64,000 nucleotides of DNA from Ferrimonas sp048263965 (GCF_048263965.1 NZ_JBLXDO010000023.1:6157-70156); one strand, 5' to 3'. Counted from the stretch's first letter, positions 50,139 through 59,498 are shown. Notes: a model not told the origin generated them from the letters alone. Program-made: numbers and translations.

Positions 50139-51539
50139 CTAGATAAACAGCGCGCTGGGCTGGAACAGTTTCTCGACTTCCGTGATGTACTTCTTATCCA
50201 CCAGGAACATGATCACATGGTCGTCCGCCTCGATGACGGTGCGATCGTGCGCGATCAGTACCTGTTCCTTGCGGACAACGGCACCAATGGTGGTGCCCGG
50301 GGGCAGTTTGATGTCCTGAATCTGCTTGCCCACCACCTTGGAGGTGTTCTCATCTCCATGGGCCACAGCTTCGATGGCTTCTGTGGCTCCGCCCCTCAGG
50401 GAGTAGACGTTGGTGATGTCTCCCTGGCGCACATGGGTCAGCAGTGAGCTGATGGTGGCCTGTTGAGGGGAGATGGCGATGTCGATGTTGGCGTCCTTCA
50501 CCAGGTCCACGTAGGCTTCCCTCTGAATCAGCACCATCACCTTTTTGGCGCCCAGGCGCTTGGCCAGCAGGGCGGACATGATGTTGGCTTCATCGTCGTT
50601 GGTGACGGCAATAAATACATCGGTCTGGTTGATCTGCTCCTCATTGAGCAACTCCTGATCTGAGGCGTCGCCATGGAATACCGTGGTGGAATCCAGCCAC
50701 TCCGACAGGGCGGATGCACGCTCGCCATTGCGCTCAATGAGTTTTACTTCATGGTAGGGTTCCAGGGCCTTGGCCAGGCCGAAACCGATATTGCCGCCGC
50801 CGGCAATCATGATGTGACGGTAGCTGGACTCCAGCTCCTGCATCTCACTCATCACCGCTCGGATGTGCTTGGAGTCGGCGACGAAGAACACCTCATCATC
50901 CGCTTCGATCACCGTGGTGCCCCGAGGCAGAATGGGGCGCCCCTGACGGAAGATGGCGGCGACCCGGGTGTCGATGTTGGGCATATGCTCCCGCAACGCC
51001 GAGAGGGCGTTCCCCACCAGAGGGCCGCCATAGTAGGCCTTTACTGCCACCAGGCTGACCCGGCCTTCGGCGAACTCCACCACCTGCAGGGCTCCCGGGT
51101 ACTCAATCAGGCGGCGAATGTAGTGGGTCACCAACTGCTCCGGGGCGATCAGTTCATCGATGAAGAAGCGCCCCCGGCAGTCGTTGCCCTGGCCGCTGCG
51201 CTGAAACAGAGCGTCTTGGCGAGCCATAAACTGCTCTGAGCGGATGCGGGCGATCTTGGTCGGCGTGCCGTAGAGGGTGTAGGCCAGGTGGCAGGCCACC
51301 ATGTTGGTTTCGTCGGAGTTGGTCACCGCAATCAGCATGTCCGCGTCCTCCGCGCCTGCTTCATGCAGTACACCTGGGTGGGCTGCGTGACCATGAACCA
51401 CCCGCAGGTCGTACTTATCCTGCAAAGAGCGCAGGGTGACCTGGTCGTTGTCGACTATGGTGATGTCGTTGTTTTCGCCAACCAGGTTTTCGGCCAGCGT
51501 GCCGCCCACCTGGCCGGCTCCGAGAATGATGATCTTCAT
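50139..51539 (-). CDS. trkA: Trk system potassium transporter peripheral protein TrkA
   Basis: 466 aa (E. coli 458). Two tandem RCK units, each a Rossmann NAD-binding half plus a TrkA_C half. The first begins MKIIILGAGQVGGTLAENL and the second IMIAGGGNIGFGLAKALE near residue 240. It sits on the cytoplasmic face and gates TrkH with NAD(H) or ATP. It starts 8 bp after rsmB stops, giving the run def-fmt-rsmB-trkA-trkH. Confidence 0.97.
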   Translation of the reverse strand: MKIIILGAGQVGGTLAENLVGENNDITIVDNDQVTLRSLQDKYDLRVVHGHAAHPGVLHEAGAEDADMLIAVTNSDETNMVACHLAYTLYGTPTKIARIRSEQFMARQDALFQRSGQGNDCRGRFFIDELIAPEQLVTHYIRRLIEYPGALQVVEFAEGRVSLVAVKAYYGGPLVGNALSALREHMPNIDTRVAAIFRQGRPILPRGTTVIEADDEVFFVADSKHIRAVMSEMQELESSYRHIMIAGGGNIGFGLAKALEPYHEVKLIERNGERASALSEWLDSTTVFHGDASDQELLNEEQINQTDVFIAVTNDDEANIMSALLAKRLGAKKVMVLIQREAYVDLVKDANIDIAISPQQATISSLLTHVRQGDITNVYSLRGGATEAIEAVAHGDENTSKVVGKQIQDIKLPPGTTIGAVVRKEQVLIAHDRTVIEADDHVIMFLVDKKYITEVEKLFQPSALFI

Positions 51540-51547
51540 CTGCTAAT

Positions 51548-52852
51548 TCAGTGCTTCTTGGTCATTCTGGCGTAGTAGAAGCCGTCACCGCCGTCGGGGC
51601 GGGGCAGCAATTGCCAGCCAGGTTGGTCACTGGTGTCTTCCGGATTTATGCTAAGCAGCATAGCATCCGGCACCTGCTGAAGAAATGTCTTGATCTGATT
51701 CACATTTTCTTCAGGAAGTATGGAGCAGGTGGCGTACACCAGGGTGCCTCCAGGCTTGAGCATTCTCCAGCAGGCGTGAAGGATGCGCTGTTGCAGCTCG
51801 GCCAGGGCGTCGATGTCGCTCTCCCGACGCAGCCATTTGCTGTCCGGGTTGCGGCGAATCACTCCGGTGGCGGAGCAGGGGGCGTCCAGCAGGATGCGGT
51901 CGAACTGGCGCCCATCCCACCAGCTGTCGGGGTCGGCACCGTCTCCGGCCACCAGGGTAGCGGTCAGGCCGAGACGATCCAGGTTCTGCTGCACCCGATC
52001 AAGACGGTTCTGGTCGATATCCAGGGCCACCACTTCGTCCAGCTGTGGCTGATACTCCATCAGGTGGCAGGTCTTGCCCCCCGGGGCGGCACAGGCATCC
52101 AGTACCCGTTCACCGGGACGGGGGTCGAGCAGGTAGGCAGACCATTGGGCCGAGTGATCCTGCACGGACACACTGCCCTGGTCGAAACCGGGGAGCTTGG
52201 TGACGTCCATCCCCTGGGTCAGGCGCAGGGCATTGGGGCTTTGACCGGCGACTGCGTTGATCCCCTGCTCCTCCAGAGTGTCGAGGAATGTTGCCCGGGT
52301 CTGCTGGCTGGCGTTGTTGCGCAGCCACAGGGGAGGGTGCTGATTGTTGGCATCGAGGATCTGCTGCCAACCTTCTGGGTAGGCGTGACGTACCCGCTCG
52401 ATGAACCAGCGGGAGTGCAGGTAGGTACGGCTGTCGTCCTCGAAACGCTGCTGCTGCACCTGCTCCAGCTCGCGGCAGAAGCGGCGCATCACCCCGTTGA
52501 CTAGGCCGGAAAGGCCACCGGCCTTGAGTTGCCGGGTGGCTTCCACGGTTTCGGTGACGGCGGCGTGCTGTTTTACCCTCATGTGCTTGAGCTGATACAG
52601 CCCGGCCAGCAGCAGACAGTGGATGATGCGCTTTTTGCCTTTGAGGGGGTTATCCAGACAGGCCAGTACCTGGCTATCCAGTACCGGCAACTGGCGCATC
52701 ACGCCGTAACAGATCTCCGCCAGCAGCCCCTTATCCTTGGGGTTGGCAAGGTGCTGTTGAGCCTGAGGCAGGCAGGTGGCCAGAGACTGGCCCTTGTCGA
52801 TCACCTGCTCAATGACCCAGGCGGCCTGGGCGCGCGTATTGCGTTTGTTCAT
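51548..52852 (-). CDS. rsmB: 16S rRNA (cytosine-967-C5)-methyltransferase
   Basis: 434 aa from the ATG at 52852 (E. coli 429); upstream residues of the longer frame are fmt in another frame. N-terminal NusB-like RNA-binding domain (about 5-140), then an RsmB/NOP methyltransferase domain with SAM loop LDACAAPGGKT, motif IV DAPCSATGVIRR (catalytic Cys) and motif VI YATCSILPEEN (second Cys). Its ATGA overlaps the fmt stop codon, so translation is coupled. Confidence 0.97.
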   Translation of the reverse strand: MNKRNTRAQAAWVIEQVIDKGQSLATCLPQAQQHLANPKDKGLLAEICYGVMRQLPVLDSQVLACLDNPLKGKKRIIHCLLLAGLYQLKHMRVKQHAAVTETVEATRQLKAGGLSGLVNGVMRRFCRELEQVQQQRFEDDSRTYLHSRWFIERVRHAYPEGWQQILDANNQHPPLWLRNNASQQTRATFLDTLEEQGINAVAGQSPNALRLTQGMDVTKLPGFDQGSVSVQDHSAQWSAYLLDPRPGERVLDACAAPGGKTCHLMEYQPQLDEVVALDIDQNRLDRVQQNLDRLGLTATLVAGDGADPDSWWDGRQFDRILLDAPCSATGVIRRNPDSKWLRRESDIDALAELQQRILHACWRMLKPGGTLVYATCSILPEENVNQIKTFLQQVPDAMLLSINPEDTSDQPGWQLLPRPDGGDGFYYARMTKKH

Positions 52853-53790
52853 GACAGCTGAGTCCCGGTTTCGAACCACTCCTTGCGGGCGTTCAAGACG
52901 TCGGTAGCGGCCATGGCTTTCTTGCCGGGCAACTGGATGGTTTCCAGCTTCAGAGCCTTGTCGCCACAATTGATCACCAGACCCTGTTTGTCGGCCTGAA
53001 TGATGGTGCCGGGCTGACTGCTGTTGCCCTCGACCACGCTGGCCTGCCAAAGCTTCAGACTGTTGTCCCCAGCTTCAAAGTGGCTGACTGGCCAGGGGTT
53101 GAAGGCGCGGACACAGCGCTCGATGAACTCGGCACTCCGGGTCCAGTCGATGCGCGCCTCCTCCTTGGATAGTTTTTCGGCGTAGTTGGCCTGGCTGTCA
53201 TCCTGCACCTCTGCCTTGGCGCTGCCGGCGGCGATTTGACTCAGCGCTTCCAGCAGTCCCTGGGGACCCAGTACCGCCAGCTTGTCATAGAGGGCCGCCG
53301 AGGTGTCGCTGGCTTCGATGGGCAACTCCACCTTGTGCAGCATGTCGCCGGTATCCAGACCTTCGTCCATCTGCATGATAGTCACCCCGGTTACCTCATC
53401 GCCGGCCCAGATGGAGCGCTGGATGGGGGCGGCACCGCGCCAACGGGGCAGCAGGCTACCGTGGACATTGATGCAACCGAGTCTTGGGGTATCCAACACC
53501 ACCTTGGGCAGGATCAGGCCGTAAGCCACCACCACCATGAGGTCGAAATCCAGGGCAGCCAGCTCCAGCTGAGCCTCCTCCTGCCGGAGGGACTTGGGCT
53601 GATACACCGGGATGTCGTGCTCGAGTGCCAGGGTTTTAACCGGGCTGGCGGTCAGCTTCTTGCCTCGGCCGGCAGGGCGGTCGGGCTGGGAGTAGACGGC
53701 CACCACCTGGTGGTCGCTCTGGATCAGCGCATCCAGGTGACGCGCGGCAAAATCCGGCGTACCGGCAAACACAATCTTCAGGGGATTCAA
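52849..53790 (-). CDS. fmt: methionyl-tRNA formyltransferase
   Basis: 313 aa (E. coli 315) from a TTG at 53790 with AGGAG 8 bp upstream. The family start KIVFAGTPDFAARHLDAL follows directly. The formyl-transferase core has the catalytic SLLPRWRGAAPIQRSI and the basic loop PAGRGKKLTASPVK. A C-terminal OB-like domain (about 210-313) binds tRNA. It formylates initiator Met-tRNA and works with Def, encoded 9 bp upstream. Confidence 0.97.
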   Translation of the reverse strand: MNPLKIVFAGTPDFAARHLDALIQSDHQVVAVYSQPDRPAGRGKKLTASPVKTLALEHDIPVYQPKSLRQEEAQLELAALDFDLMVVVAYGLILPKVVLDTPRLGCINVHGSLLPRWRGAAPIQRSIWAGDEVTGVTIMQMDEGLDTGDMLHKVELPIEASDTSAALYDKLAVLGPQGLLEALSQIAAGSAKAEVQDDSQANYAEKLSKEEARIDWTRSAEFIERCVRAFNPWPVSHFEAGDNSLKLWQASVVEGNSSQPGTIIQADKQGLVINCGDKALKLETIQLPGKKAMAATDVLNARKEWFETGTQLS

Positions 53791-53799
53791 GGCCGTCTC

Positions 53800-54312
53800 C
53801 TAGGCGTGGCGGGCATCCAGTCGGGCTTGTTTTTCCAGCTTCTGACGGATGCGCTGGCGTTTCAACGGGGATAGGTAGTCCACAAACAGCTTGCCGTTGA
53901 GGTGGTCCATCTCGTGCTGAATGCAGATGGAGAGCAGCTCATTGGCGTCGATGGTGAAGGGGGTGCCTTCCCGGTCCAGTGCCTTGATGGTCACGGTCTC
54001 ATGACGGTCGACCTTGGCATAGACGCCAGGCACAGACAGGCAGCCCTCTTCGTTGGTGAAGGAGCCGCTCTGATTGCTCAGCTCTGGGTTGATGAACACC
54101 ATGGGAGCAGACTTGTCTTCGGAGTGATCCATTACGATCACCTGTACGTGGCGATCTACCTGGGTGGCTGCCAGGCCGATACCCTTCTCCTCGTACATAG
54201 TTTCCAGCATGTCATCAATCAGTTGCTGGAGGTTGCCATCAAATTCGGTCACCGGTTTGGCAACCGTTCTCAGGCGCTCGTCCGGGAAACGCAGGACTTG
54301 CAAAGTAGCCAT
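53800..54312 (-). CDS. def: peptide deformylase
   Basis: 170 aa (E. coli 169). Three signature motifs: GIGLAATQV at 44-52, EGCLSVPGV with metal ligand C91, and QHEMDHLNG with H133, catalytic E134 and H137. Fe2+-dependent removal of the N-formyl group. It is first gene of def-fmt-rsmB-trkA-trkH. A minus-strand TATAAT at 54357-54352 is a likely -10 for the operon. Confidence 0.98.
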   Translation of the reverse strand: MATLQVLRFPDERLRTVAKPVTEFDGNLQQLIDDMLETMYEEKGIGLAATQVDRHVQVIVMDHSEDKSAPMVFINPELSNQSGSFTNEEGCLSVPGVYAKVDRHETVTIKALDREGTPFTIDANELLSICIQHEMDHLNGKLFVDYLSPLKRQRIRQKLEKQARLDARHA

Positions 54313-54351
54313 GGTTCTCTCGTCTTCAAATCTGTAAAAACACTCAACCTG

Positions 54352-54378
54352 ATTATACTTAGGTTGTCATTGGCTCAA
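54352..54378 (-). promoter_or_regulatory. candidate promoter of the def operon
   Basis: Minus-strand TATAAT (54357-54352) with TTGAGC (54378-54373) at a short 15 bp spacing. Initiation near 54345 gives a leader of about 33 nt to def. Confidence 0.45.
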
Positions 54379-54445
54379 TTTTAACTGTTTGCCGAGGTCA
54401 TGAACAGGCACAGGCGAAACGGTTATAGGTCGACAAGGATGTTGA

Positions 54446-55396
54446 ATGCGCCGAACTCTTCTGATGCTTTTCCTTATCCTCGCCATACCCGGGTGGGCGA
54501 CAGCTTTGTCTCTTCGCACCGGGGCCCCGAATATATATACGGTAAAACAAGGAGATACCCTTTGGGGCATCTCAGGTCTCTACCTGGATGATCCCTGGCT
54601 TTGGCCCAGGTTGTGGCGGGTCAATCCGGCCATTGCCAACCCGCACCTTATCTACCCCGGCGATCGCCTGTTGGTGACTCTGGAAAATGGGGCGCCGGTG
54701 CTGAGGCACCAGAGAGGGAGTGATTCCTCCTCCCCTCTGCCGATCCTGGACAGGACCATGCTCGGCCCCCTGTTGGATCATGTGGCGGTACTCAGTCCTG
54801 TGGCCCTGGCTCAGGCGCCGCTGGTGGAGTCCGGCAGCCGCAACTCCCTGAGGTTTGTCGCCGGAGACACCCTCTACCTGACCCGGCCGCTGGCGGTTGG
54901 TGGAGAGTTTGGCGTGTTCAGTCACCGTCAAAGCCTCATCGACCCCGACAGCGGTGTATTGCTTGGTGAGGAGATGGTGCTGGCGGCCACTGGGGTGGCG
55001 GACGAGGCGGGCCACCTCAAGCTGATACACAGCCTGCGTGAGGTTTCCCCTGGCGAGTTGCTCTATGCGCTGTCCACCATAGAAGCTCAGCCCCTTATCT
55101 TCCCACTGGAGCCGGCGGCGCCCGGCACTGAGCTGCCCCTGGTGGCGGCACCGAATCAGGCCAGTGAGGTGGGGCCGGGGGAGTTGGTGTATCTGGGGCG
55201 AAGTGAACTGCTCAAGCCCGGCCAGCTGTTGACGGCGGTGCACAGTCCCAGGGCTGAAGCCCGGCTGGTACGTGGGGAAATGATGGTGGTGCGCTGCTAT
55301 GAGCGGGTGTGCCTGGCTCTGGTCATCCGGGCCGGGTCTTCCCTGCAGATGGCCGATAGGGCCGTGACCCCGGAGGGGCGATGGCGTCCTCTGTAA
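54446..55396 (+). CDS. LysM-domain exported protein
   Basis: 316 aa. N-terminal signal peptide LLMLFLILAIPGWATALS, then a LysM domain at residues about 29-75 (YTVKQGDTLWGISGLYLDDPW, NPHLIYPGDRLLV). The remaining 240 residues resemble the uncharacterised domain of the LysM protein found next to dprA in Shewanella and Vibrio. It probably binds peptidoglycan in the periplasm; no enzymatic motif is seen. Its last 16 bp overlap dprA. Confidence 0.88.
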   Translation: MRRTLLMLFLILAIPGWATALSLRTGAPNIYTVKQGDTLWGISGLYLDDPWLWPRLWRVNPAIANPHLIYPGDRLLVTLENGAPVLRHQRGSDSSSPLPILDRTMLGPLLDHVAVLSPVALAQAPLVESGSRNSLRFVAGDTLYLTRPLAVGGEFGVFSHRQSLIDPDSGVLLGEEMVLAATGVADEAGHLKLIHSLREVSPGELLYALSTIEAQPLIFPLEPAAPGTELPLVAAPNQASEVGPGELVYLGRSELLKPGQLLTAVHSPRAEARLVRGEMMVVRCYERVCLALVIRAGSSLQMADRAVTPEGRWRPL

Positions 55397-56457
55397 CCGA
55401 CTGGCTGGCCCTGGAGCTGGCCAGAGGCCTGGGGCTGGGGGCCAAGTTGTCCCTGCTGGAGGTTGCGCCGGTAGAGATCCTGCGTCAGTGGGCCCTGTCC
55501 GGGGATCTGCCCGGTGGACACCAGCACTTCACCCAAGCCCTGGCCTACCCAGACCGGCGGCGGCTGGATCTCGCCCTGGCTTGGGCCGAGGGCGAGAATC
55601 GACAGATCCTGCCTCTGGACCACCCCGGGTATCCCGAGGCGCTCAGACAAATAGCCGATCCGCCTCTTTTGCTGTTTGTTCGGGGAGATCCGGCGCTGTT
55701 GGCGGGGCCTGCGCTGGCGGTGGTGGGCAGTCGCCGGGCCACCCCGGCTGCGCTGGAGCGAACCCGGATGTGGTGTCGGGAGCTGGCCGCTGAGGGCTGG
55801 GTGATCGTCAGCGGCCTGGCGGAGGGGATTGATGGTGCCGCCCACCGGGGGGCCCTTGAGGGGGGCAAAACGGTGGCGGTGACAGGTTGTGGTCTGAGTC
55901 GTTGCTATCCTCGTATCCATAACCAGTTGCAAAATGAGATTGCTGAGCAGGGCGCGGTGGTGTCCACCTTCTGGCCAGACATGCGGCCCCACAAGGGGTG
56001 CTTTCCGCGGCGCAACCGGGTGGTCAGCGGCCTGTGCCATGCCACACTGGTGGTGGAAGCCGGACTGAAGTCCGGGTCCCTGATCACCGCCCGTCTGGCG
56101 GCCGAACAGGGCAGGGAGGTGTTTGCTGTGCCAGGTTCGGTGGACAACCCTCAGGCCCAGGGATGTCATTTTTTGATTCAGCAGGGTGCCAAACTGGTCT
56201 CTGCCCCGGTCGATATCTTTGAGGAGCTGATGCCGCAACTGCCACGGCGGCCTCAGCCTAAAGTGAGCTCCCAGGCACCGGAGTTGCCTTTGCCCGGGTT
56301 GTTGGATAGTGTGGGCTATGAGGCCACTCCAGTAGATGTAGTGGTGGCTCGGAGCGATTTGCCAGTAGATGTTGTGCTAGAGCAACTGTTGTTACTGGAG
56401 TTAGAGGGTCGGGTCACGCAAGTGCCCGGCGGTTACATCCGGCTTAGGGGAGGGTAG
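55381..56457 (+). CDS. dprA: DNA-processing protein DprA
   Basis: 358 aa. Rossmann fold core: VVGSRRATPAALE, SGLAEGIDGAAHRGAL, GCGLSRCYPRIHNQL and PRRNRVVSGLCHATLVVEAGLKSGSLITA. A winged-helix (DML1-like) C-terminus covers about 305-358. It loads RecA on incoming single strands during natural transformation. No other competence gene is in the window. It begins inside the LysM gene and ends 3 bp before smg. Confidence 0.95.
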   Translation: MASSVTDWLALELARGLGLGAKLSLLEVAPVEILRQWALSGDLPGGHQHFTQALAYPDRRRLDLALAWAEGENRQILPLDHPGYPEALRQIADPPLLLFVRGDPALLAGPALAVVGSRRATPAALERTRMWCRELAAEGWVIVSGLAEGIDGAAHRGALEGGKTVAVTGCGLSRCYPRIHNQLQNEIAEQGAVVSTFWPDMRPHKGCFPRRNRVVSGLCHATLVVEAGLKSGSLITARLAAEQGREVFAVPGSVDNPQAQGCHFLIQQGAKLVSAPVDIFEELMPQLPRRPQPKVSSQAPELPLPGLLDSVGYEATPVDVVVARSDLPVDVVLEQLLLLELEGRVTQVPGGYIRLRGG

Positions 56458-56460
56458 CGC

Positions 56461-56934
56461 ATGTTCGACATACTGATGTACCTGTTCGAGACCTATGTCC
56501 AAAGCGATGTTGAGTTGTTGTTGGATCGCGAAGAGCTGACGGAAGAGCTAAGTCGTGCGGGTTTTAAATCAGAGGAGATTGGCAAGGCATTAATCTGGAT
56601 TGAGAAGCTGGCGGCGTTGCAGGAAGGTACCGACCAGCCCTATCTGTACACTAACCCCAACCACAGTCTTCGCGTCTACACAGAAGCGGAGCAGATCCGA
56701 CTGGACACCGCCTGTCGCGGGTTCCTGCTGTTCCTGGAGCAGATCCAGGTGCTGAGTGGAGAGACCCGGGAGATGGTGATCGACCGTGTGATGGAGCTCG
56801 ATGGCGAGCCCCTGAGCCTGGACGATCTCAAATGGGTGGTTCTGATGGTGTTGTTTAACGCCCCCGGCAACGAAGGTGCCTATCGTCAGATGGAGGACCT
56901 GGTGTTCGAAGAGCCCGAGGGGATGATCCACTAA
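56461..56934 (+). CDS. smg: Smg family protein (DUF494)
   Basis: 157 aa, same as E. coli Smg. It starts MFDILMYLFETYVQSDVEL and is mostly helical and acidic. The dprA-smg pairing is strongly conserved in gammaproteobacteria, but molecular function is unknown. Confidence 0.94.
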   Translation: MFDILMYLFETYVQSDVELLLDREELTEELSRAGFKSEEIGKALIWIEKLAALQEGTDQPYLYTNPNHSLRVYTEAEQIRLDTACRGFLLFLEQIQVLSGETREMVIDRVMELDGEPLSLDDLKWVVLMVLFNAPGNEGAYRQMEDLVFEEPEGMIH

Positions 56935-56977
56935 GCCAGAACAAGAAAGCGGCACCTTAGCGCCGCCGTCGGAAGGG

Positions 56978-57005
56978 GAGGGCCACAGGAGCCCTCTTTT
57001 TATTT
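56978..57005 (+). terminator. intrinsic terminator of the LysM-dprA-smg operon
   Basis: GAGGGC-CACAGGA-GCCCTC followed by TTTTTATTT. It lies 44 bp after smg and before the convergent M9 gene. Confidence 0.8.
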
Positions 57006-57012
57006 GTCTGTA

Positions 57013-58776
57013 TTACAGGTGCAGATGAGCGTCGCTTCGAGCCAGGTGTGCTGGCTTGAGGTAATCTCGGTAGCTGTAGCGGTTCTCTTTGCGAGGCACA
57101 GGAGTGGCGGCCAGCTGCATGGGAACGGTTTCCTGGGGCATGGCATCCACCAGGGTGCTGAGCCACTCATTGAACCCTTCCTGATTCTCTTCGGCGAAGG
57201 CCAGCAGGGCCTCATCATAGGAGCTGAAGTCGTTTTGCTTCAGAGAGCGCCCCAGTGCCTGCAATGCCTCCCGGTCATTTTCACAGAAGTAGCGCACAGC
57301 CAGGTAGCTCCAACGGTAGGTGCGATCCAGACCGTCGTGGTAGTGGGTGGAGAAGATCTCCTCCAGTGAGGGCCAGCTGCCGACGCCGTAGTCTCGGGCC
57401 AGGGTCAGGGCCTGGTCGTTGTCCCGTCCTTTGGAGACATACTCAGCCATCCCCTCGGCCCACCACACCATCTTTTCCGGAAAGTGGCCAAACCCGCCGT
57501 ACTTGACGAAACGGCCATCCAGATAGTGAATGTACTCATGGTTCAGGTTCCAGACCTGGAACTCTTCCTTCCACCAGGCGCGGTAAGCATAGAAGGTAGC
57601 CTGATTGCTCTGCTCATCCGGATTGCCTTCGATGTACATGCCGCCGTTGTCGGTATTGATGTCATAGAGCAACTGCCCATAGGCGTTGTACTGGCTCCAG
57701 TTCTCGAAGACCACCACCTTGAGGGCGTCGTTGTGGTCGTTGGCCACCGGCTGCTGGTTGGTGGCCAGCAACATATGGAAGTCCTGCTCCTGTGAGGTGA
57801 GGCGGTTGCAGGTCTGCTCCAGCTCCTCCAGGGTCAGGTCCTGAGCTCGAATGTAGAGGCTGTCGGAACAGTGGTGTTCTATGGGCAGAACCTCTTCCTC
57901 TTTCGGCAGGGTGCACAGATCACCATAGTCCTGGGTGCAGGCTTGCTGACCCAGGAAGGCATTCACCAGAAAGCCCATGGTAAAGGCCTGGCCAGCGTCT
58001 TCACCCCGCACCTTCTGGTCGTCTCGGGCCACCTGGGCCACACGCTGCTCAGTCAGCAGTCGAATCTCTTCAGGCTGATTAAGCTGCCACATGGCCAGTG
58101 CCCAGTAAGCATTTTGCTGGGCCCAGTCACCGGAAGGGCGCTGAGCGCCCTTGCTGGCGGCAAAGCTCAGCAGGGCGCTGTCCAGATCGCTCTCCAGCAA
58201 CTGCTCCTTCAGGGGGCTGTCTGGTACACGGCGGACTGACTCGAGCAGCATGCCGGCACCGCGGAGTAGCTCCCAGAGGGCGTAATCCTGGATGGCGGAA
58301 CCGCTGCCAGTCTGTTCAAAAGAGGCCAACTGGCTTGCCATCAGTTCAGGGAGAGAGTCCAGGTCCTGGCCCATGCCATCCTGACGATAGTAGCGATACA
58401 CCAACACGCCCCATTGCTCGAGCAGCTCGGGAGTGCGGCGGTCCAGAGATTGTCCCAGAGTGATGATTCCCTGATGCAGCTGCTCAATCTGCGCATCATC
58501 CATAAGGTCAACATCGGCAAAGTAACTGTAGGCGCGCAGGTACTGAAGCTGGTTGAACAGGGCTTGGCGGTTGCTGATGGGGTCGGCGGCCATGGCTGAG
58601 ACGGCAGCAATGCTGCGGGCCAGTTGGTTATCATTGATGACACTGGCGTCGCCGCGGTTCGCCAGGGAGAGATCCACGGAGTTGGTGGTGACAGTCGGGG
58701 CGTTCTCCTGGGTGCCGGCGCAGCCAAACAGCAGGGTTGCCGCGGCAAGACAAAGAGAGACACTCTTCAATTTCAT
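57013..58776 (-). CDS. M9-family (collagenase-like) metalloprotease lipoprotein
   Basis: 587 aa from the ATG at 58776, chosen because it opens a lipoprotein signal, SLCLAAATLLFGC, with lipobox LFGC and Cys19; residues A20-G21 favour outer-membrane sorting. Residues about 35-290 match the pattern of the M9 N-terminal helical domain. The catalytic part has LNHEYIHYLDGRF, with HExxH at 413-417, and WWAEGMAEYV, with the third zinc ligand Glu at 441 or 445, as in Vibrio collagenases. PKD and PPC collagen-binding domains usual in secreted forms are absent. Substrate may be a collagen-like or other surface protein. It lies alone between smg and the yrdD operon. Confidence 0.82.
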   Translation of the reverse strand: MKLKSVSLCLAAATLLFGCAGTQENAPTVTTNSVDLSLANRGDASVINDNQLARSIAAVSAMAADPISNRQALFNQLQYLRAYSYFADVDLMDDAQIEQLHQGIITLGQSLDRRTPELLEQWGVLVYRYYRQDGMGQDLDSLPELMASQLASFEQTGSGSAIQDYALWELLRGAGMLLESVRRVPDSPLKEQLLESDLDSALLSFAASKGAQRPSGDWAQQNAYWALAMWQLNQPEEIRLLTEQRVAQVARDDQKVRGEDAGQAFTMGFLVNAFLGQQACTQDYGDLCTLPKEEEVLPIEHHCSDSLYIRAQDLTLEELEQTCNRLTSQEQDFHMLLATNQQPVANDHNDALKVVVFENWSQYNAYGQLLYDINTDNGGMYIEGNPDEQSNQATFYAYRAWWKEEFQVWNLNHEYIHYLDGRFVKYGGFGHFPEKMVWWAEGMAEYVSKGRDNDQALTLARDYGVGSWPSLEEIFSTHYHDGLDRTYRWSYLAVRYFCENDREALQALGRSLKQNDFSSYDEALLAFAEENQEGFNEWLSTLVDAMPQETVPMQLAATPVPRKENRYSYRDYLKPAHLARSDAHLHL

Positions 58777-58936
58777 CACCAGATACTCCTCTACAAAAGT
58801 TTGCATACAGATCTAAATGAGGTTTCAGAAGCCAATTCAGGGTAAACACCGTGCCCCCTGCCTTGGGCACTGGTACTATATTCAGTCACCCTAGGTGTGT
58901 CGATGATTGTTCATTTTTTGAGCGGAAAAGTGTGAC

Positions 58937-59497
58937 GTGAGTAGAATTGATGACGGTTTGTTCAATGCCCATGAGCATGCCCTGGAGCGGGAGTACGAGG
59001 TTTGCCCCCAGTGCGGGTCCGAACTGCATATTCTCAACGGCAAGCGTGGCCAGTTTCTTGGATGTCAAAGCTACCCCGCCTGTGACTACAGCAGACCGCT
59101 GAGTCACAAGGAGGTGGGCATCATCGAAGTGATGGAGGATCAGCCCTGTCCCCAGTGTGAACGTCCCCTGGCGTTGAAGTCCGGCCGTTACGGCATCTAC
59201 ATCGGCTGCACCGGCTATCCGGAGTGCGATTTCATCGTCCGTGAGGAGGAGGAGGACTCTGAGGTGGTGTGCCCCGACTGCGGCAAGGGACATCTGGTTC
59301 ACCGAAGTGGTCGTTCGGGAAAACCTTTCTATGGCTGCAGCAACTACCCTAAATGTAAATATGTGGTTAATGCCCCGCCGCACGCGGAAAACTGCCCGGA
59401 TTGTGGCTGGGGCATCCTGGTGGAGAAGCGTCTCCGCGGCGAAATGAGATTAATTTGTCCTCAACGAACCTGTAAATATCGGGGCAAAGCGATATAA
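58937..59497 (+). CDS. yrdD: DNA topoisomerase I-type zinc-finger protein (YrdD-like)
   Basis: 186 aa from a GTG at 58937 (E. coli YrdD 180). It is built from four TopA C-terminal zinc ribbons with cysteines at 23/26/43/49, 71/74/91/97, 112/115/134/140 and 153/156/174/179. The repeat pattern is CPxC(G/E)...CxxYPxC. There is no catalytic topoisomerase domain. Role unknown, probably nucleic-acid binding. The first gene of the yrdD-purE-tsaC-hemF run. Confidence 0.93.
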   Translation: MSRIDDGLFNAHEHALEREYEVCPQCGSELHILNGKRGQFLGCQSYPACDYSRPLSHKEVGIIEVMEDQPCPQCERPLALKSGRYGIYIGCTGYPECDFIVREEEEDSEVVCPDCGKGHLVHRSGRSGKPFYGCSNYPKCKYVVNAPPHAENCPDCGWGILVEKRLRGEMRLICPQRTCKYRGKAI

Positions 59498-59498
59498 T
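59493..59498 (+). promoter_or_regulatory. possible -10 element for purE
   Basis: TATAAT overlaps the yrdD stop codon, 54 bp before purE. The -35 region is weak (TGTAAA). Confidence 0.35.
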
